A stretch of 64,000 nt of DNA. Origin: JACCZX01 sp963807155 (GTDB taxonomy: Bacteria; Pseudomonadota; Gammaproteobacteria; Burkholderiales; Burkholderiaceae_F). Each line of letters opens with the position of its first letter. Position 1 is the stretch's first letter. The notes under the pieces were generated by a model. It saw only the letters and a program-made list of their open reading frames with translations. It did no database searches and was not told the DNA's origin. Where the stretch lies: positions 1 through 64,000 of the forward strand of contig CAWEAZ010000053.1 of the NCBI GenBank assembly GCA_963807155.1, given 5' to 3'. A program made the position numbers and the translations under genes. Below are positions 1 through 8,214 of the stretch, one piece after another.

Positions 1-881
1 TCGATCAATCCCATCCAGTCGAGCCAATCCGACAATGGACGGCGCACGCCTTCGACGCCCGCAACGTCGCCATGCACGACCAACCCATAGGTGCGGCCCG
101 CAAGATGCTTTGGGTACGGCCATCCGGCGAGCTCGATCTGCTTCGCCTTCTTAGCGTCCTTGCCGTCGGTCGAGGTCGGATCGGTATTCCCCCCGTCAGC
201 GCACACCAGTCGATCGATCATCAGCTTCAACGCGCTCGGTACCTGATACCAGTACACCGGAGTGACGATGATGACGCCGTGGGCGGCAGACCAGCGCGGA
301 TAGATCTCGTTCATCCAGTCGTTGACCTGACCGAGCGAGTGATTCGGATAGCAACTACAGGGCCAGTGACACAACGGCATCGCCGTCGACACACAGCCCT
401 TGCAGGGATGGATCTGCTTGCCATACTCCGACGTGATAAGGCTGAGATCAAGATCGTCGGCTTGTACGCGCGCCCTCCTCAGCGTATCGATCACGATGCG
501 CGACAGCCGCCACGTTTTCGATATTTCGCCAGGACAGGTGCCGTCATTGCGGTCTGCGCCGGAGATCACTAATACTCGCGACGGCGACGCCGGGTCTTTC
601 TGCTGCTTCTCCGCAGCGCGAACCGCCTCGCGCGCGGCGCGCCATTCGTCCGACAGATCGTACGAAGGATTGGCGTAACCGCGTCCGGCCGGGTGTGTCA
701 GCGGCGCCTTGCGATGGTGGGTGTAGCCGCCCCAGGCAATGACTTCGATCCGCTTCAGTGCACTGGCCTCGGTGCCAAACGCTGGATCGGCGAATCTGTC
801 GAAGAATCGTGCGCGAAAATCCTCGCGCGACAACTTCCCGGGAGCCTGGCCCTTACGGACCCGGATGTTTTTCTTGTTCAC
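1..881 (-). CDS. Flavodoxin-family NAD(P)H-dependent oxidoreductase (C-terminus cut by window edge)
   Basis: The reading frame is open from a GTG at 881 down to base 1, so the C-terminus lies outside the window. A GGAGAG ribosome site precedes the GTG by about five bases. After a polar N-terminal stretch of about 90 residues comes a flavodoxin-like core: a first strand RVLVISGAD, a CKGC cysteine motif, and the loop VTPVYWYQVPSALKLMIDRL, which is the typical second FMN-contact loop of NADPH-dependent FMN reductases (family knowledge). It probably transfers electrons from NAD(P)H through FMN to an unknown acceptor in the cytoplasm. The start overlaps the end of the upstream PASTA gene by 29 bases, suggesting translational coupling. 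Several cysteines (CKGC, CHWPCSC) are more than usual for the fold and could bind metal; that is inference. Confidence 0.8.
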   Translation of the reverse strand, partial: MNKKNIRVRKGQAPGKLSREDFRARFFDRFADPAFGTEASALKRIEVIAWGGYTHHRKAPLTHPAGRGYANPSYDLSDEWRAAREAVRAAEKQQKDPASPSRVLVISGADRNDGTCPGEISKTWRLSRIVIDTLRRARVQADDLDLSLITSEYGKQIHPCKGCVSTAMPLCHWPCSCYPNHSLGQVNDWMNEIYPRWSAAHGVIIVTPVYWYQVPSALKLMIDRLVCADGGNTDPTSTDGKDAKKAKQIELAGWPYPKHLAGRTYGLVVHGDVAGVEGVRRPLSDWLDWMGLI

Positions 882-2274
882 TCGAACTCTCCGAATCTTC
901 GCTGGGTTCCGGTGATGGCGGCTCCGGCGGCGACACCGCTTCGACCCGCGAGTCATCGACGCGCTCGCTGGGCTCCGTGTCTTCTTCGAGCAGGATATCA
1001 ACGCTCGTGATGGCGGGCGGCGCCGGCGACATCGAAACGATTGCGTGGTCCGCTGCCGCCACCGCGCGTTGCCGCAACACCCATTGGCGCATCAATAGCG
1101 CACCGAAGATGAGGCCCAGCACCACCGCCGCGCCAATCGCGACTGCGCCGCGAAGGATGCCGCGGCCGCTCTCGGGTTTTTTCTCTGGCGCCGCGGCACT
1201 TGAAGGTGCTGTGGGTGTTGCAGCCCCATCCGCGGCGGCGACCTCAGTCGATGCGGTACCTGCGGATACCTGCAATGACACGGCGTCACCGGGCAACAGC
1301 GTCACGCCGGGTGCGGGCGATTGCGCGACGATGCGTCCGGGCGCTTCGGCGCTTGTGATCTCGTTGCGGTTCACCTTGAATTCGGCGAGCGAGCGCGCGG
1401 CATCCGTGTAAGCACGGCCAACGACATTCGGCATCTCGAATATTTCGACCGTCCCACGCGGCGCGCTCGCGACGGTTAACACAATCACAGAACCGGCTGC
1501 GGCACGCGACGCAGCGCGTAGTGATTGTTCGACCACCTGACCTTCGGGCGCGCTGGACCGTTCGGTGCGGGGCCGCTCGGAGCGCTCGACTGCAAACCTG
1601 CTAAGACGCGCCTTCGCGCGATCGAATGGCATTCCCACAACGCTCGGCACGTCGACCAACTCGGGCCCTTCCTGCCCGGCTGACACTTGCAGCCGAACGA
1701 CGCTGCCGCGCTTCACCAGCGTGCCCTCGGCCGGCTGTTGTTCGATCACCGTGCCCACGCGTAACTCGCTCGTGACAACCACGGGCTGCGCTTTGAGGTC
1801 AAGATCCTTTTGCAGGCGCTGGCGCGCCTCGTTGATATTGAGATTCGCTACGCGCGGGACTCGCACCAGCGAACCGTCCGATAACACGAGCGTCACCGCT
1901 GCACCGGCAGGCAGCGTCGCTGGCGCCATCGGCGACTGTGCCAGCACGGTGCCACCTGCTTCAGCCGCCGCACGATACGAGCGTTGCAACGTAAAGCGCG
2001 CGAGGCGGCGGCGCGCCTCGTCGAAACTTTGGCCTACGACGTCGGGCACTGCCAGCGACGCAGCGGTCGACGGGACTGAAGGGGGCAGCGGGATATCGGC
2101 CGGCTTGACGTCGATGATCGGCGCCGGGTCACGGCAAAGTCCCGCCGCACGCGCGCGATCCCGATCGATCGCCGAAATTTGATTGCATAGCGGCCGCTGC
2201 GCGAACAGCGAGGTCGAAATGCCGAGCAAAGCCAGCACCACAACCGGCAACATCAACCGTTTCGGAGATTGCAT
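853..2274 (-). CDS. PASTA-repeat single-pass membrane protein, four repeats
   Basis: 473 residues. I chose ATG 2274 because it opens a signal-like segment (MQSPKRLMLPVVVLALLG) matching the N-termini of two paralogues upstream; a GTG at 2349 is in frame but adds no recognisable sequence. A short Cys-containing mature N-terminus (RPLCNQ...LCRD) shared with the paralogues is followed by four PASTA-type repeats, each with VPxVVGxxxxxAxxxL and a xVxxQxPxxGxxxxxGxxVxLxVS half. A C-terminal membrane segment (about residues 370-395) ends in an acidic Ser/Pro/Glu-rich cytoplasmic tail. PASTA repeats are known for binding peptidoglycan or beta-lactams when attached to PknB-type kinases or PBPs; no kinase or PBP domain is present here. 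It lies fourth in an apparent operon. Function is unknown; envelope sensing is inference. Confidence 0.8.
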   Translation of the reverse strand: MQSPKRLMLPVVVLALLGISTSLFAQRPLCNQISAIDRDRARAAGLCRDPAPIIDVKPADIPLPPSVPSTAASLAVPDVVGQSFDEARRRLARFTLQRSYRAAAEAGGTVLAQSPMAPATLPAGAAVTLVLSDGSLVRVPRVANLNINEARQRLQKDLDLKAQPVVVTSELRVGTVIEQQPAEGTLVKRGSVVRLQVSAGQEGPELVDVPSVVGMPFDRAKARLSRFAVERSERPRTERSSAPEGQVVEQSLRAASRAAAGSVIVLTVASAPRGTVEIFEMPNVVGRAYTDAARSLAEFKVNRNEITSAEAPGRIVAQSPAPGVTLLPGDAVSLQVSAGTASTEVAAADGAATPTAPSSAAAPEKKPESGRGILRGAVAIGAAVVLGLIFGALLMRQWVLRQRAVAAADHAIVSMSPAPPAITSVDILLEEDTEPSERVDDSRVEAVSPPEPPSPEPSEDSESSSEQEKHPGP

Positions 2275-2368
2275 GCCCACAAGTAGTTGGCCGCCAACAG
2301 CCGCTTGGAGATGATCCAATTGTGACTGAACGATCGTGGGCGTCGCCACAGCGACGCCAACGTCGACG

Positions 2369-2947
2369 CTAGATCGGAATATCGACGTCGGCTGGCTGAT
2401 CGGTCACCGTATGTTGATGCCTAAAGGGATCGCGGGCAGCCCCTTCGAGCGTCGTCGCATGCTCTTTGACTAGAAATTTCTTATACGTGAGCCGCGCGAT
2501 GATCGACGCTTTTCCAAGCGCAACGACTTCAATTCGGCCGTCTCGAACCGCCAGCGTTACGCTTTGCACACGAGCGATCAAGTGCAGCGCCAACCGCAGA
2601 GGCGGTAGCGCGGCGTCCGCGACGTGGCTATCGAGCACGAGCGTCGAGGTCGATGTGATGTTGTGCTGTTCGAGCCTGAGGATCGTTGGCGGGGCGGACA
2701 TCAGCGCGCTTAGCTGCACTGCGTTGCGCACTGAGGGCACCGAAGCCCATCCATGCGCCAACGTCTGGAACGCATCGATGTCGAGAACGCGGTTCAATTC
2801 ATCGGCGGCGCGTTGAGCCGTCGACCCACGCAACTGTTCGTACACGCGCGCAATCTGCGGGTCATCCTTAGCCTGCTCGAGCAACGCCCTGTCAACGTCA
2901 TCGCTCGAGACGTTAATCGGAGTGTGCAGTTTGATGCCGCTACTCAT
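2369..2947 (-). CDS. Hypothetical protein between PASTA genes
   Basis: 192 residues. The start ATG at 2947 overlaps the stop of the upstream PASTA gene (ATGAGTAG), so coupled translation is likely; longer in-frame starts up to 3040 would run back into that gene. No signal peptide or membrane segment is visible, so it is probably cytoplasmic. The N-terminal half is helical and polar (DDVDRALLEQAKDDPQIARV), and the C-terminal half has alternating hydrophobic residues suggestive of beta strands. I do not recognise the family. Its position between the 2-repeat and 4-repeat PASTA genes suggests a partner for their cytoplasmic tails, which is inference only. Confidence 0.7.
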   Translation of the reverse strand: MSSGIKLHTPINVSSDDVDRALLEQAKDDPQIARVYEQLRGSTAQRAADELNRVLDIDAFQTLAHGWASVPSVRNAVQLSALMSAPPTILRLEQHNITSTSTLVLDSHVADAALPPLRLALHLIARVQSVTLAVRDGRIEVVALGKASIIARLTYKKFLVKEHATTLEGAARDPFRHQHTVTDQPADVDIPI

Positions 2948-4214
2948 GCAAGTCTCGCGAGTATTCAAGCGCCATTTCATCGGCGTCCGACGGAGCAGCA
3001 AATTCCACAGCTGTCTGGCCTTCATCGAGACGTGCGGCAAACGTAATCGCTGCTGCGGTCACCGCGGGCACAGTCATCAGAGGTACAGCCATTGGGGGTG
3101 CGGCCGCGGGAGGCACACGCGATACGACGGGTCGCGCAGCCGTCTCAAACGTCGTCTTGTGTGGTGTGACTGCATCGACTGTAGGCACGAATACAGTTGG
3201 GACCAACCCCTCGGAGGCGACCCTGTGACGCTTCGCTAACCAACGACGCATCAGCTGTGCGCCGAGACCAAGACCCAGCAGTACACCGGCGATCAATAGA
3301 AGCACGGCGGTGCTGGGAAATGTCAAAGGCGGTCGAGTGGGTGCGGGCGCTGCAGAGCGCGTGGACGCCGGCGTAACGCCAGGAGCCTGCGCCGCAGTCG
3401 CGGTGCTGACGCTCGCTAGGGAGCCATCGGAAACCTGCAGACCAATTGAGCTTCCCGCGCGCAACAGCGTGCCGGGCGCCGGATCCTGAGCAAGCACCTG
3501 GCCACTTGGCGCCGCATTGGCCACCACCTCGATGCGCTCTACCTTGAATTCGGCCAGCGCAGTGGCCGCGTCGGCCGAACTACGACCGATCACTTTCGGC
3601 AGTTCGATAGTCTCAATGGCCGCGGTCGGAGCAACAGCGCTTCGCGCGGGAATTTGCGCAACTCGCGCGCGGCGCGGCGCCGGTTTCGATGGCGCCGCGG
3701 CACCACGCGGGGTTAACGATTGCGGCACCTCCCTCGGCACGGGCGCCACCGAAGCCGGTGCCTCAGGCGGTTTACGCACGCCGTCGATTTCGGTCGCTGC
3801 TACGCGCGGAGCGGGCCGTAGGGCTCCGTCCGATAGCACTACGCGCACAATCGTGCCGGCGGGAAGCCGTGCCGGCGGCGCGGGCTGCTGCTCCAATACC
3901 GTGCCTCCCGGTTCAGCGCTGGGAACATACGAGCGCCGGACAGTAAACCCCGCCAGTCTGTCGCGAGCGTCGTCAAAGCTCAGCCCAACGACACGAGGAA
4001 CTGGGACAACCACCGACGGCGCAGTCGGGGCGCCGCTTGGTGCAACATCGACGATCGGCGCCATCTCGCGACAGGCGCCAATGGCGTGCGCGGCCTCACG
4101 CTGGGCTGGCGGCAGCGAATTACACGGGGGCAGCACGCCCTGTGCTGTCGCTGCCGTCAAAGTGCCGGCAAGTGAAAGCATTACGCACGGTCGCAGCAAT
4201 TGCTTCATTCGCAT
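2940..4214 (-). CDS. PASTA-repeat single-pass membrane protein, two repeats
   Basis: 424 residues from ATG 4214, preceded by GGGTGGA, the same ribosome site as the paralogue at 5296; in-frame codons up to 4490 overlap that paralogue and are rejected. Signal peptide (MRMKQLLRPCVMLSLAGTLT), short Cys-bearing segment (LPPCNSL...GACREM), then a PASTA repeat (VPRVVGLSFDDARDRLAG) and, after an Ala/Pro-rich linker, a second one (LPKVIGRSSADAATALAEF). A membrane segment (STAVLLLIAGVLLGLGLGAQ) precedes a cytoplasmic tail containing ITFAARLDEGQTAVEF, closely matched in the one-repeat paralogue (IRFAARLDPGETTIEW). That shared tail motif may dock a common partner. Same operon as its neighbours; the stop overlaps the next start. 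Confidence 0.82.
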   Translation of the reverse strand: MRMKQLLRPCVMLSLAGTLTAATAQGVLPPCNSLPPAQREAAHAIGACREMAPIVDVAPSGAPTAPSVVVPVPRVVGLSFDDARDRLAGFTVRRSYVPSAEPGGTVLEQQPAPPARLPAGTIVRVVLSDGALRPAPRVAATEIDGVRKPPEAPASVAPVPREVPQSLTPRGAAAPSKPAPRRARVAQIPARSAVAPTAAIETIELPKVIGRSSADAATALAEFKVERIEVVANAAPSGQVLAQDPAPGTLLRAGSSIGLQVSDGSLASVSTATAAQAPGVTPASTRSAAPAPTRPPLTFPSTAVLLLIAGVLLGLGLGAQLMRRWLAKRHRVASEGLVPTVFVPTVDAVTPHKTTFETAARPVVSRVPPAAAPPMAVPLMTVPAVTAAAITFAARLDEGQTAVEFAAPSDADEMALEYSRDLHE

Positions 4215-4285
4215 CGTGTGTCCACCCGCTACCCAGAGGCAATCAGCGCGCCACCAGACGCACCAAGCGCGATCAACGCTCGGCC

Positions 4286-5296
4286 CTACGATTGCGTCGA
4301 CTGCTCGATCGCGACTTCCTCGCTGTCGACAACCCACTCGATCGTTGTTTCGCCCGGATCGAGACGCGCAGCGAATCTGATGTCTGGCAACACTTCTGTC
4401 TCGAAGACGGTCTCGACCGGCGGATGCTGATAGGGCGCGAGCGGAAGCACAGGATTGTTGTCGGCCGCCAGCGTGCGGCGTCGCTGCCACTGACGCATTG
4501 ACAGGGCGCCGAGCAACACTCCGAGCAACACGCCAGCGCCGAGAATGAGCGCAGCGTTGGTCGGAAACACGATCGGAAATCGATCGCGTGGTGAAGGCTG
4601 CACTGTCGGCTCAGCGGAAACCGCGGAGTTGGTTGCGGAAGCAGGCGTGGGATCCACCGCGGGCGCTGGCGCAGGCAGGGGTGCAGCCGCGGCAGCGGGC
4701 ACCGTGTCCTTGATCGCACCTGCCGCGCCGGCAAGCGAGCCGTCCGACACCTGCAGGCTGACCGTGCTCCCCCGAAGCACAAGGGTGGCAGGGGCGGGGT
4801 CCTGCGCGAGGATTTCCCCGGCGGGAGCGGCACTAGCCGTTTCGATTCGATCGACTCTGAGTTCGGCCAGCGCGCTGTCGGCGTCGGTATAGCTACGGCC
4901 GACCAGATCCGGGACCTTAAGCCTCGGCGATGGACGAGCCGGAACGCCGCGAGCACCCGGCTTCGATTGCGCGGACGCGCTCGCTCGAGGCGCGCTCTTC
5001 GGTGGTGCAGTCTCGTGGGTCGCGGGGTGCTTCCGTCCGTCGTTGATGTTCGAGCTGATCTCACGCGGAATCCTCACCACGGTTCCGTCCGGCAGCTTCA
5101 TCGTGACGGTGTCGGACGGCGTGGAGCCGGCCTTCGGTGCCGCAGCGGCGGGGGTGTCATCGCGGCACGCACCGGCTTCCCGTACCCGCTCGCGCACCTC
5201 AGGCGCCACCGAGGTGCACGGCAGTGACTGCGCTGAGGCCGCGGTCGCTCCAGTCAGTAAGGACACACTCAGCAGCAACGCAATCTTGGCTCGCAT
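4286..5296 (-). CDS. PASTA-repeat single-pass membrane protein, one repeat
   Basis: 336 residues; ATG 5296 follows a GGGTGGA site. Signal peptide (MRAKIALLLSVSLLTGATAA), Cys-bearing N-terminus (LPCTSV...ACRDD), a degenerate segment with charged residues around VVRIPREISSNINDGR, then one clear PASTA repeat (LKVPDLVGRSYTDADSAL to VSLQVSDGS). A membrane helix (ALILGAGVLLGVLLGAL) leads to a tail containing FAARLDPGETTIEW, the same motif as the two-repeat paralogue. This is the first of the three paralogues in transcription order. No catalytic domain is visible. Whether transcription starts here or runs in from the reductase gene 46 bases upstream cannot be told from sequence. Confidence 0.82.
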   Translation of the reverse strand: MRAKIALLLSVSLLTGATAASAQSLPCTSVAPEVRERVREAGACRDDTPAAAAPKAGSTPSDTVTMKLPDGTVVRIPREISSNINDGRKHPATHETAPPKSAPRASASAQSKPGARGVPARPSPRLKVPDLVGRSYTDADSALAELRVDRIETASAAPAGEILAQDPAPATLVLRGSTVSLQVSDGSLAGAAGAIKDTVPAAAAAPLPAPAPAVDPTPASATNSAVSAEPTVQPSPRDRFPIVFPTNAALILGAGVLLGVLLGALSMRQWQRRRTLAADNNPVLPLAPYQHPPVETVFETEVLPDIRFAARLDPGETTIEWVVDSEEVAIEQSTQS

Positions 5297-5342
5297 CGTC
5301 TATCCACCCGTCATGGCTCGGGGCAATTGGCGCACCCCAGCG

Positions 5343-6326
5343 CTATTCAACGTTCGGCCCGACGATGGCATCGACCCGACTTAAAACATCCGGCGTGAGC
5401 TTCGGCACAACTTCGAGCGCCTTCATGTTTTCCCTGACCTGCTCGACCTTGGTCGCGCCGGTGATCACCGTGCTGACGCGAGGGTTCGCGAGACACCATG
5501 CAAGCGACAGTTGCGCCAGCGTGCACGACAGTTCGCTCGCAACCGACTCGAGTTGCGCGACCGCTTTGTTCTTGGCGGGATCGGTCAAGCCTTCTCGCAG
5601 GAACGCGTAGCTTTCCAGGGCACCGCGCGATCCTGGGGGAACGCCTTTCCGATATTTGCCGGACAACAATCCGGACGCCAGCGGACTCCACGTCGTCAAC
5701 CCAAGCCCGATGTCTTCGTACAACCGCTTGTATTCCTGCTCGACGCGTTTGCGATGCAGCAGGTTGTATTGCGGCTGCTCCATCACCGGCCTGTGCAGGT
5801 TGCGCCGGTCCGCAATGTCCCACGCGGCGCGAATCTCGTCAGCAGTCCACTCGCTGGTACCCCAGTAGAGCGCCTGGCCGCGCTCGATCATGTCGTGCAT
5901 GGCCCATACGGTTTCCTCGATCGGCGTATTGGGATCCGCGCGATGACAGAACACGAGATCGACATAGTCGAGTTGCAGGCGCTTTAGCGAGCCGTCGATC
6001 GCCTGCCGTAAATACTTGCGATTGAGCGTGTTGCGTTCGTTCGGAAAGTCGCCTTTGCCGACCGCCATGCCCCAGTAAAACTTGGTGGAAACCACATACT
6101 TCAACCGCGGCCAGGCGAGCTCCTTCAATACCGCGCCCATGATTTCTTCACTCTGACCACGCGCGTAAATCTCGGCGTTATCAAAAAAATTGACACCGGT
6201 GTCGTAGGCAGCGGCCATCAACTCTCGGGCGGCGCGTGTATCGACTTGATTACCGTATGTCACCCAAGAGCCGAACGAGAGCTCTGAAATTTTTAAACCG
6301 GAGCGGCCGAGGCGGCGATAGTTCAT
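5343..6326 (-). CDS. Aldo/keto reductase, Kv-channel beta-subunit-like
   Basis: 327 residues, a full-length cytoplasmic NADPH-dependent aldo/keto reductase. The catalytic tetrad of the superfamily is visible as Asp49, Tyr54, Lys82 and His128. The N-terminal MNYRRLGRSGLKISELSFGSW and the GLTTWSPLASGLLSGKY segment are typical of the AKR6/YghZ-like branch, related to voltage-gated potassium channel beta subunits. The physiological substrate is unknown; members reduce aldehydes such as methylglyoxal. The ATG at 6326 fits the family N-terminus. The gene lies 46 bases upstream of the PASTA set and 52 bases downstream of pcm on the same strand, so all could be cotranscribed. Confidence 0.92.
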   Translation of the reverse strand: MNYRRLGRSGLKISELSFGSWVTYGNQVDTRAARELMAAAYDTGVNFFDNAEIYARGQSEEIMGAVLKELAWPRLKYVVSTKFYWGMAVGKGDFPNERNTLNRKYLRQAIDGSLKRLQLDYVDLVFCHRADPNTPIEETVWAMHDMIERGQALYWGTSEWTADEIRAAWDIADRRNLHRPVMEQPQYNLLHRKRVEQEYKRLYEDIGLGLTTWSPLASGLLSGKYRKGVPPGSRGALESYAFLREGLTDPAKNKAVAQLESVASELSCTLAQLSLAWCLANPRVSTVITGATKVEQVRENMKALEVVPKLTPDVLSRVDAIVGPNVE

Positions 6327-6378
6327 GGCGGACCGAATGATTGGAACAGCCGCAGTCTATCCAACCGATCACCAGCCT

Positions 6379-7116
6379 CTAACGGGTCAGCGGAACAAAG
6401 CGCACGGCGATCGTGCGGCGCGTAATGGCGCGCCCGTCGCGGCCTGCTTCGATCAGCAACAATTCCTGTGCGCCGCGCTGCGGCCCGACCGGTATCACCA
6501 GCCGGCCGCCGGGCCTCAGCTGTTCGATCAAGCGCGGCGGGACGTGGTCCGGCGCAGCGGTGACCACGATGCCGTCAAACGGCGCCGCTTCCGGCCACCC
6601 TTGATAGCCGTCGCCGATCCTCGTTTCGACGTTGCGATAGCCGGCGGCGTCGAGTGCCGCGCGCGCGCGCTGCGCCAGCGGCGCAACGATTTCGATCGAA
6701 TACACCTTCGCCACGCACTCGGCGAGCACCGCTGCCTGATAACCCGAGCCGGTGCCCACTTCGAGCACAACATGGTCGGGCTTCGGCTGCATCAATTCGG
6801 TCATCAACGCGACGATGAACGGCTGCGAAATCGTTTGCCCCTCGCCAATCGGCAGCGGACGGTTTTCGTAGGCGTGCGCCGCCAGGTGCGACGGCACAAA
6901 GCGTTCGCGCGCAACCGTCGCGAGAGCGCGCCGCACCGCCGGACTGAGCGCCGGGTGGCCCGTGTCGCGCGCGGTGGCGCGCATGTCGCTTTCTATTTCA
7001 CGCAGCAGGCTTTCACGTGCTGCTGCGTACCGATCTTGTGCGAGCCCGCGCGCACAGAAGGCGCCCGCCACGCTAAATGCGGCAGTGCGCAGCAGTAAGC
7101 GGCGCGATAGCGTCAT
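6379..7116 (-). CDS. pcm: Protein-L-isoaspartate O-methyltransferase with signal sequence
   Basis: 245 residues from ATG 7116, which has GGAG eight bases upstream; a TTG at 7128 is in frame but lies next to that site. The enzyme methylates L-isoaspartyl residues in damaged proteins using S-adenosylmethionine. Family marks visible are RERFVPSHLAAHAYENRPLP, GEGQTISQPFIVALMTEL and the SAM-binding loop LEVGTGSGYQAAVLAE. It differs from cytoplasmic Pcm in having an N-terminal twin-arginine-like hydrophobic leader (SRRLLLRTAAFSVAGAFCA), so it is probably exported or membrane-held. SAM supply outside the cytoplasm would then be puzzling. The divergent gap to the rhodanese gene is about 155 bases. 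Confidence 0.9.
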   Translation of the reverse strand: MTLSRRLLLRTAAFSVAGAFCARGLAQDRYAAARESLLREIESDMRATARDTGHPALSPAVRRALATVARERFVPSHLAAHAYENRPLPIGEGQTISQPFIVALMTELMQPKPDHVVLEVGTGSGYQAAVLAECVAKVYSIEIVAPLAQRARAALDAAGYRNVETRIGDGYQGWPEAAPFDGIVVTAAPDHVPPRLIEQLRPGGRLVIPVGPQRGAQELLLIEAGRDGRAITRRTIAVRFVPLTR

Positions 7117-7271
7117 TCGGCACTCCAATCTGGTATCGAAGCGGGCTTACAACCAGCAGCTGAACATGATCGCGCCACGGAATAAGCACATACCGGATCG
7201 AGCGCCCGGCGACGCTGCCATTCAGGCATCATCATCGACCCTCGTTGGTTGCCCCATCGGAGCGTTCGTCC

Positions 7272-8214
7272 GTGATTCGCTGGTTGTTTTCGTTGCTCGT
7301 TTCTCTGGCTTCGATCAGCGCCATCGCCGCGCAACCGCTGCGTGACGCCTGCCGAGTTGGCGGCAAAGCTCGGCGATTCGAGGTTGCGCATTGTCGATAT
7401 CCGCGAAGACAAGATCGATGGTAAGTCCACATATGAGCTCGGACATATCGTCGGCGCACAGCACGCGCCGTACGCAAAATGGCGCGGGCCAGCCGAGAAC
7501 CCCGGCAAGCTGCCGACGATAGATGCGCTAACGGCGTTGATACAGTCACTCAGCATCGATCGGACGACTCCGGTCGTTGTGGTGTACGAAGGCATAGATT
7601 CGACCGACTTCGGTGCGGCCGCTCGCGTTTACTGGACATTAAAAGCCGCAGGGGTTTCAACGCTATCGGTATTAAACGGCGGTATGACCGCGTGGCGCAC
7701 CGCAGGTTTGCCGATCTCGACCGAAACATCGGTGCGAACGCCATCCAGTTTTCAAGCCGCGCTGGACCCGCGCTTGATCGCCACTCGCGACGAAGTCGCG
7801 CAAGCGGTGATCAATCGTTCAGCGCGGCTGCTCGACACGCGGCCGGCCACATACTTCGCGGGTCAAACGCGACATACCGCCGCCAGGAAGCCGGGGACGA
7901 TCGTCGGCGCAAGGAATGTCAGCCACGAAGTGTGGTTTGCGAAGGACGCCCAGCTGTTGCCGACGGACGACATCAAGCGCGTCGTCCAACAGGCCGGCGT
8001 ACACGCCAATCAGCCGACGATTTCGTTTTGCAATACCGGTCAGTGGGCGGCGACTAGCTGGTTCGTCTTGTCGGAGCTGCTGGGACAAGACGACGTCAAG
8101 CTGTACCCCGAATCGGTCGTCGAATGGTCGAATGCCGGATTGGCGATGGACAACGTTCCTAACCGACTGCAGCAATTCTGGCTGCAGTTGAAAGTCGCCA
8201 GCGGCGTACTGTGA
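7272..8214 (+). CDS. Exported two-domain rhodanese (thiosulfate sulfurtransferase); leader displaced by a frameshift
   Basis: The main frame, 7342-8214, encodes 290 residues with two rhodanese domains. The N-terminal domain (VVVVYEGIDSTDFGAAARVYW ... LNGGMTAW) lacks the catalytic Cys. The C-terminal domain carries it at Cys230 in SFCNTGQWAATSWF. Enzymes of this type move sulfane sulfur from thiosulfate to a thiophilic acceptor. Upstream, GTG 7272 with a GGAG site opens a clear signal peptide (IRWLFSLLVSLASISAIAAQ), but in another frame. Removing one C at about 7341 joins it as AAQPLVTPAELAAKLGD. So either a one-base insertion error exists or the exported form is lost. The stop overlaps the next start (GTGA), indicating coupling with the transporter. 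Confidence 0.88.

Noticed and set aside
4215..4490. N-terminal extension of the two-repeat PASTA gene
   Set aside because: It overlaps the upstream PASTA gene, while ATG 4214 has a GGGTGGA site and a signal peptide like the paralogue.
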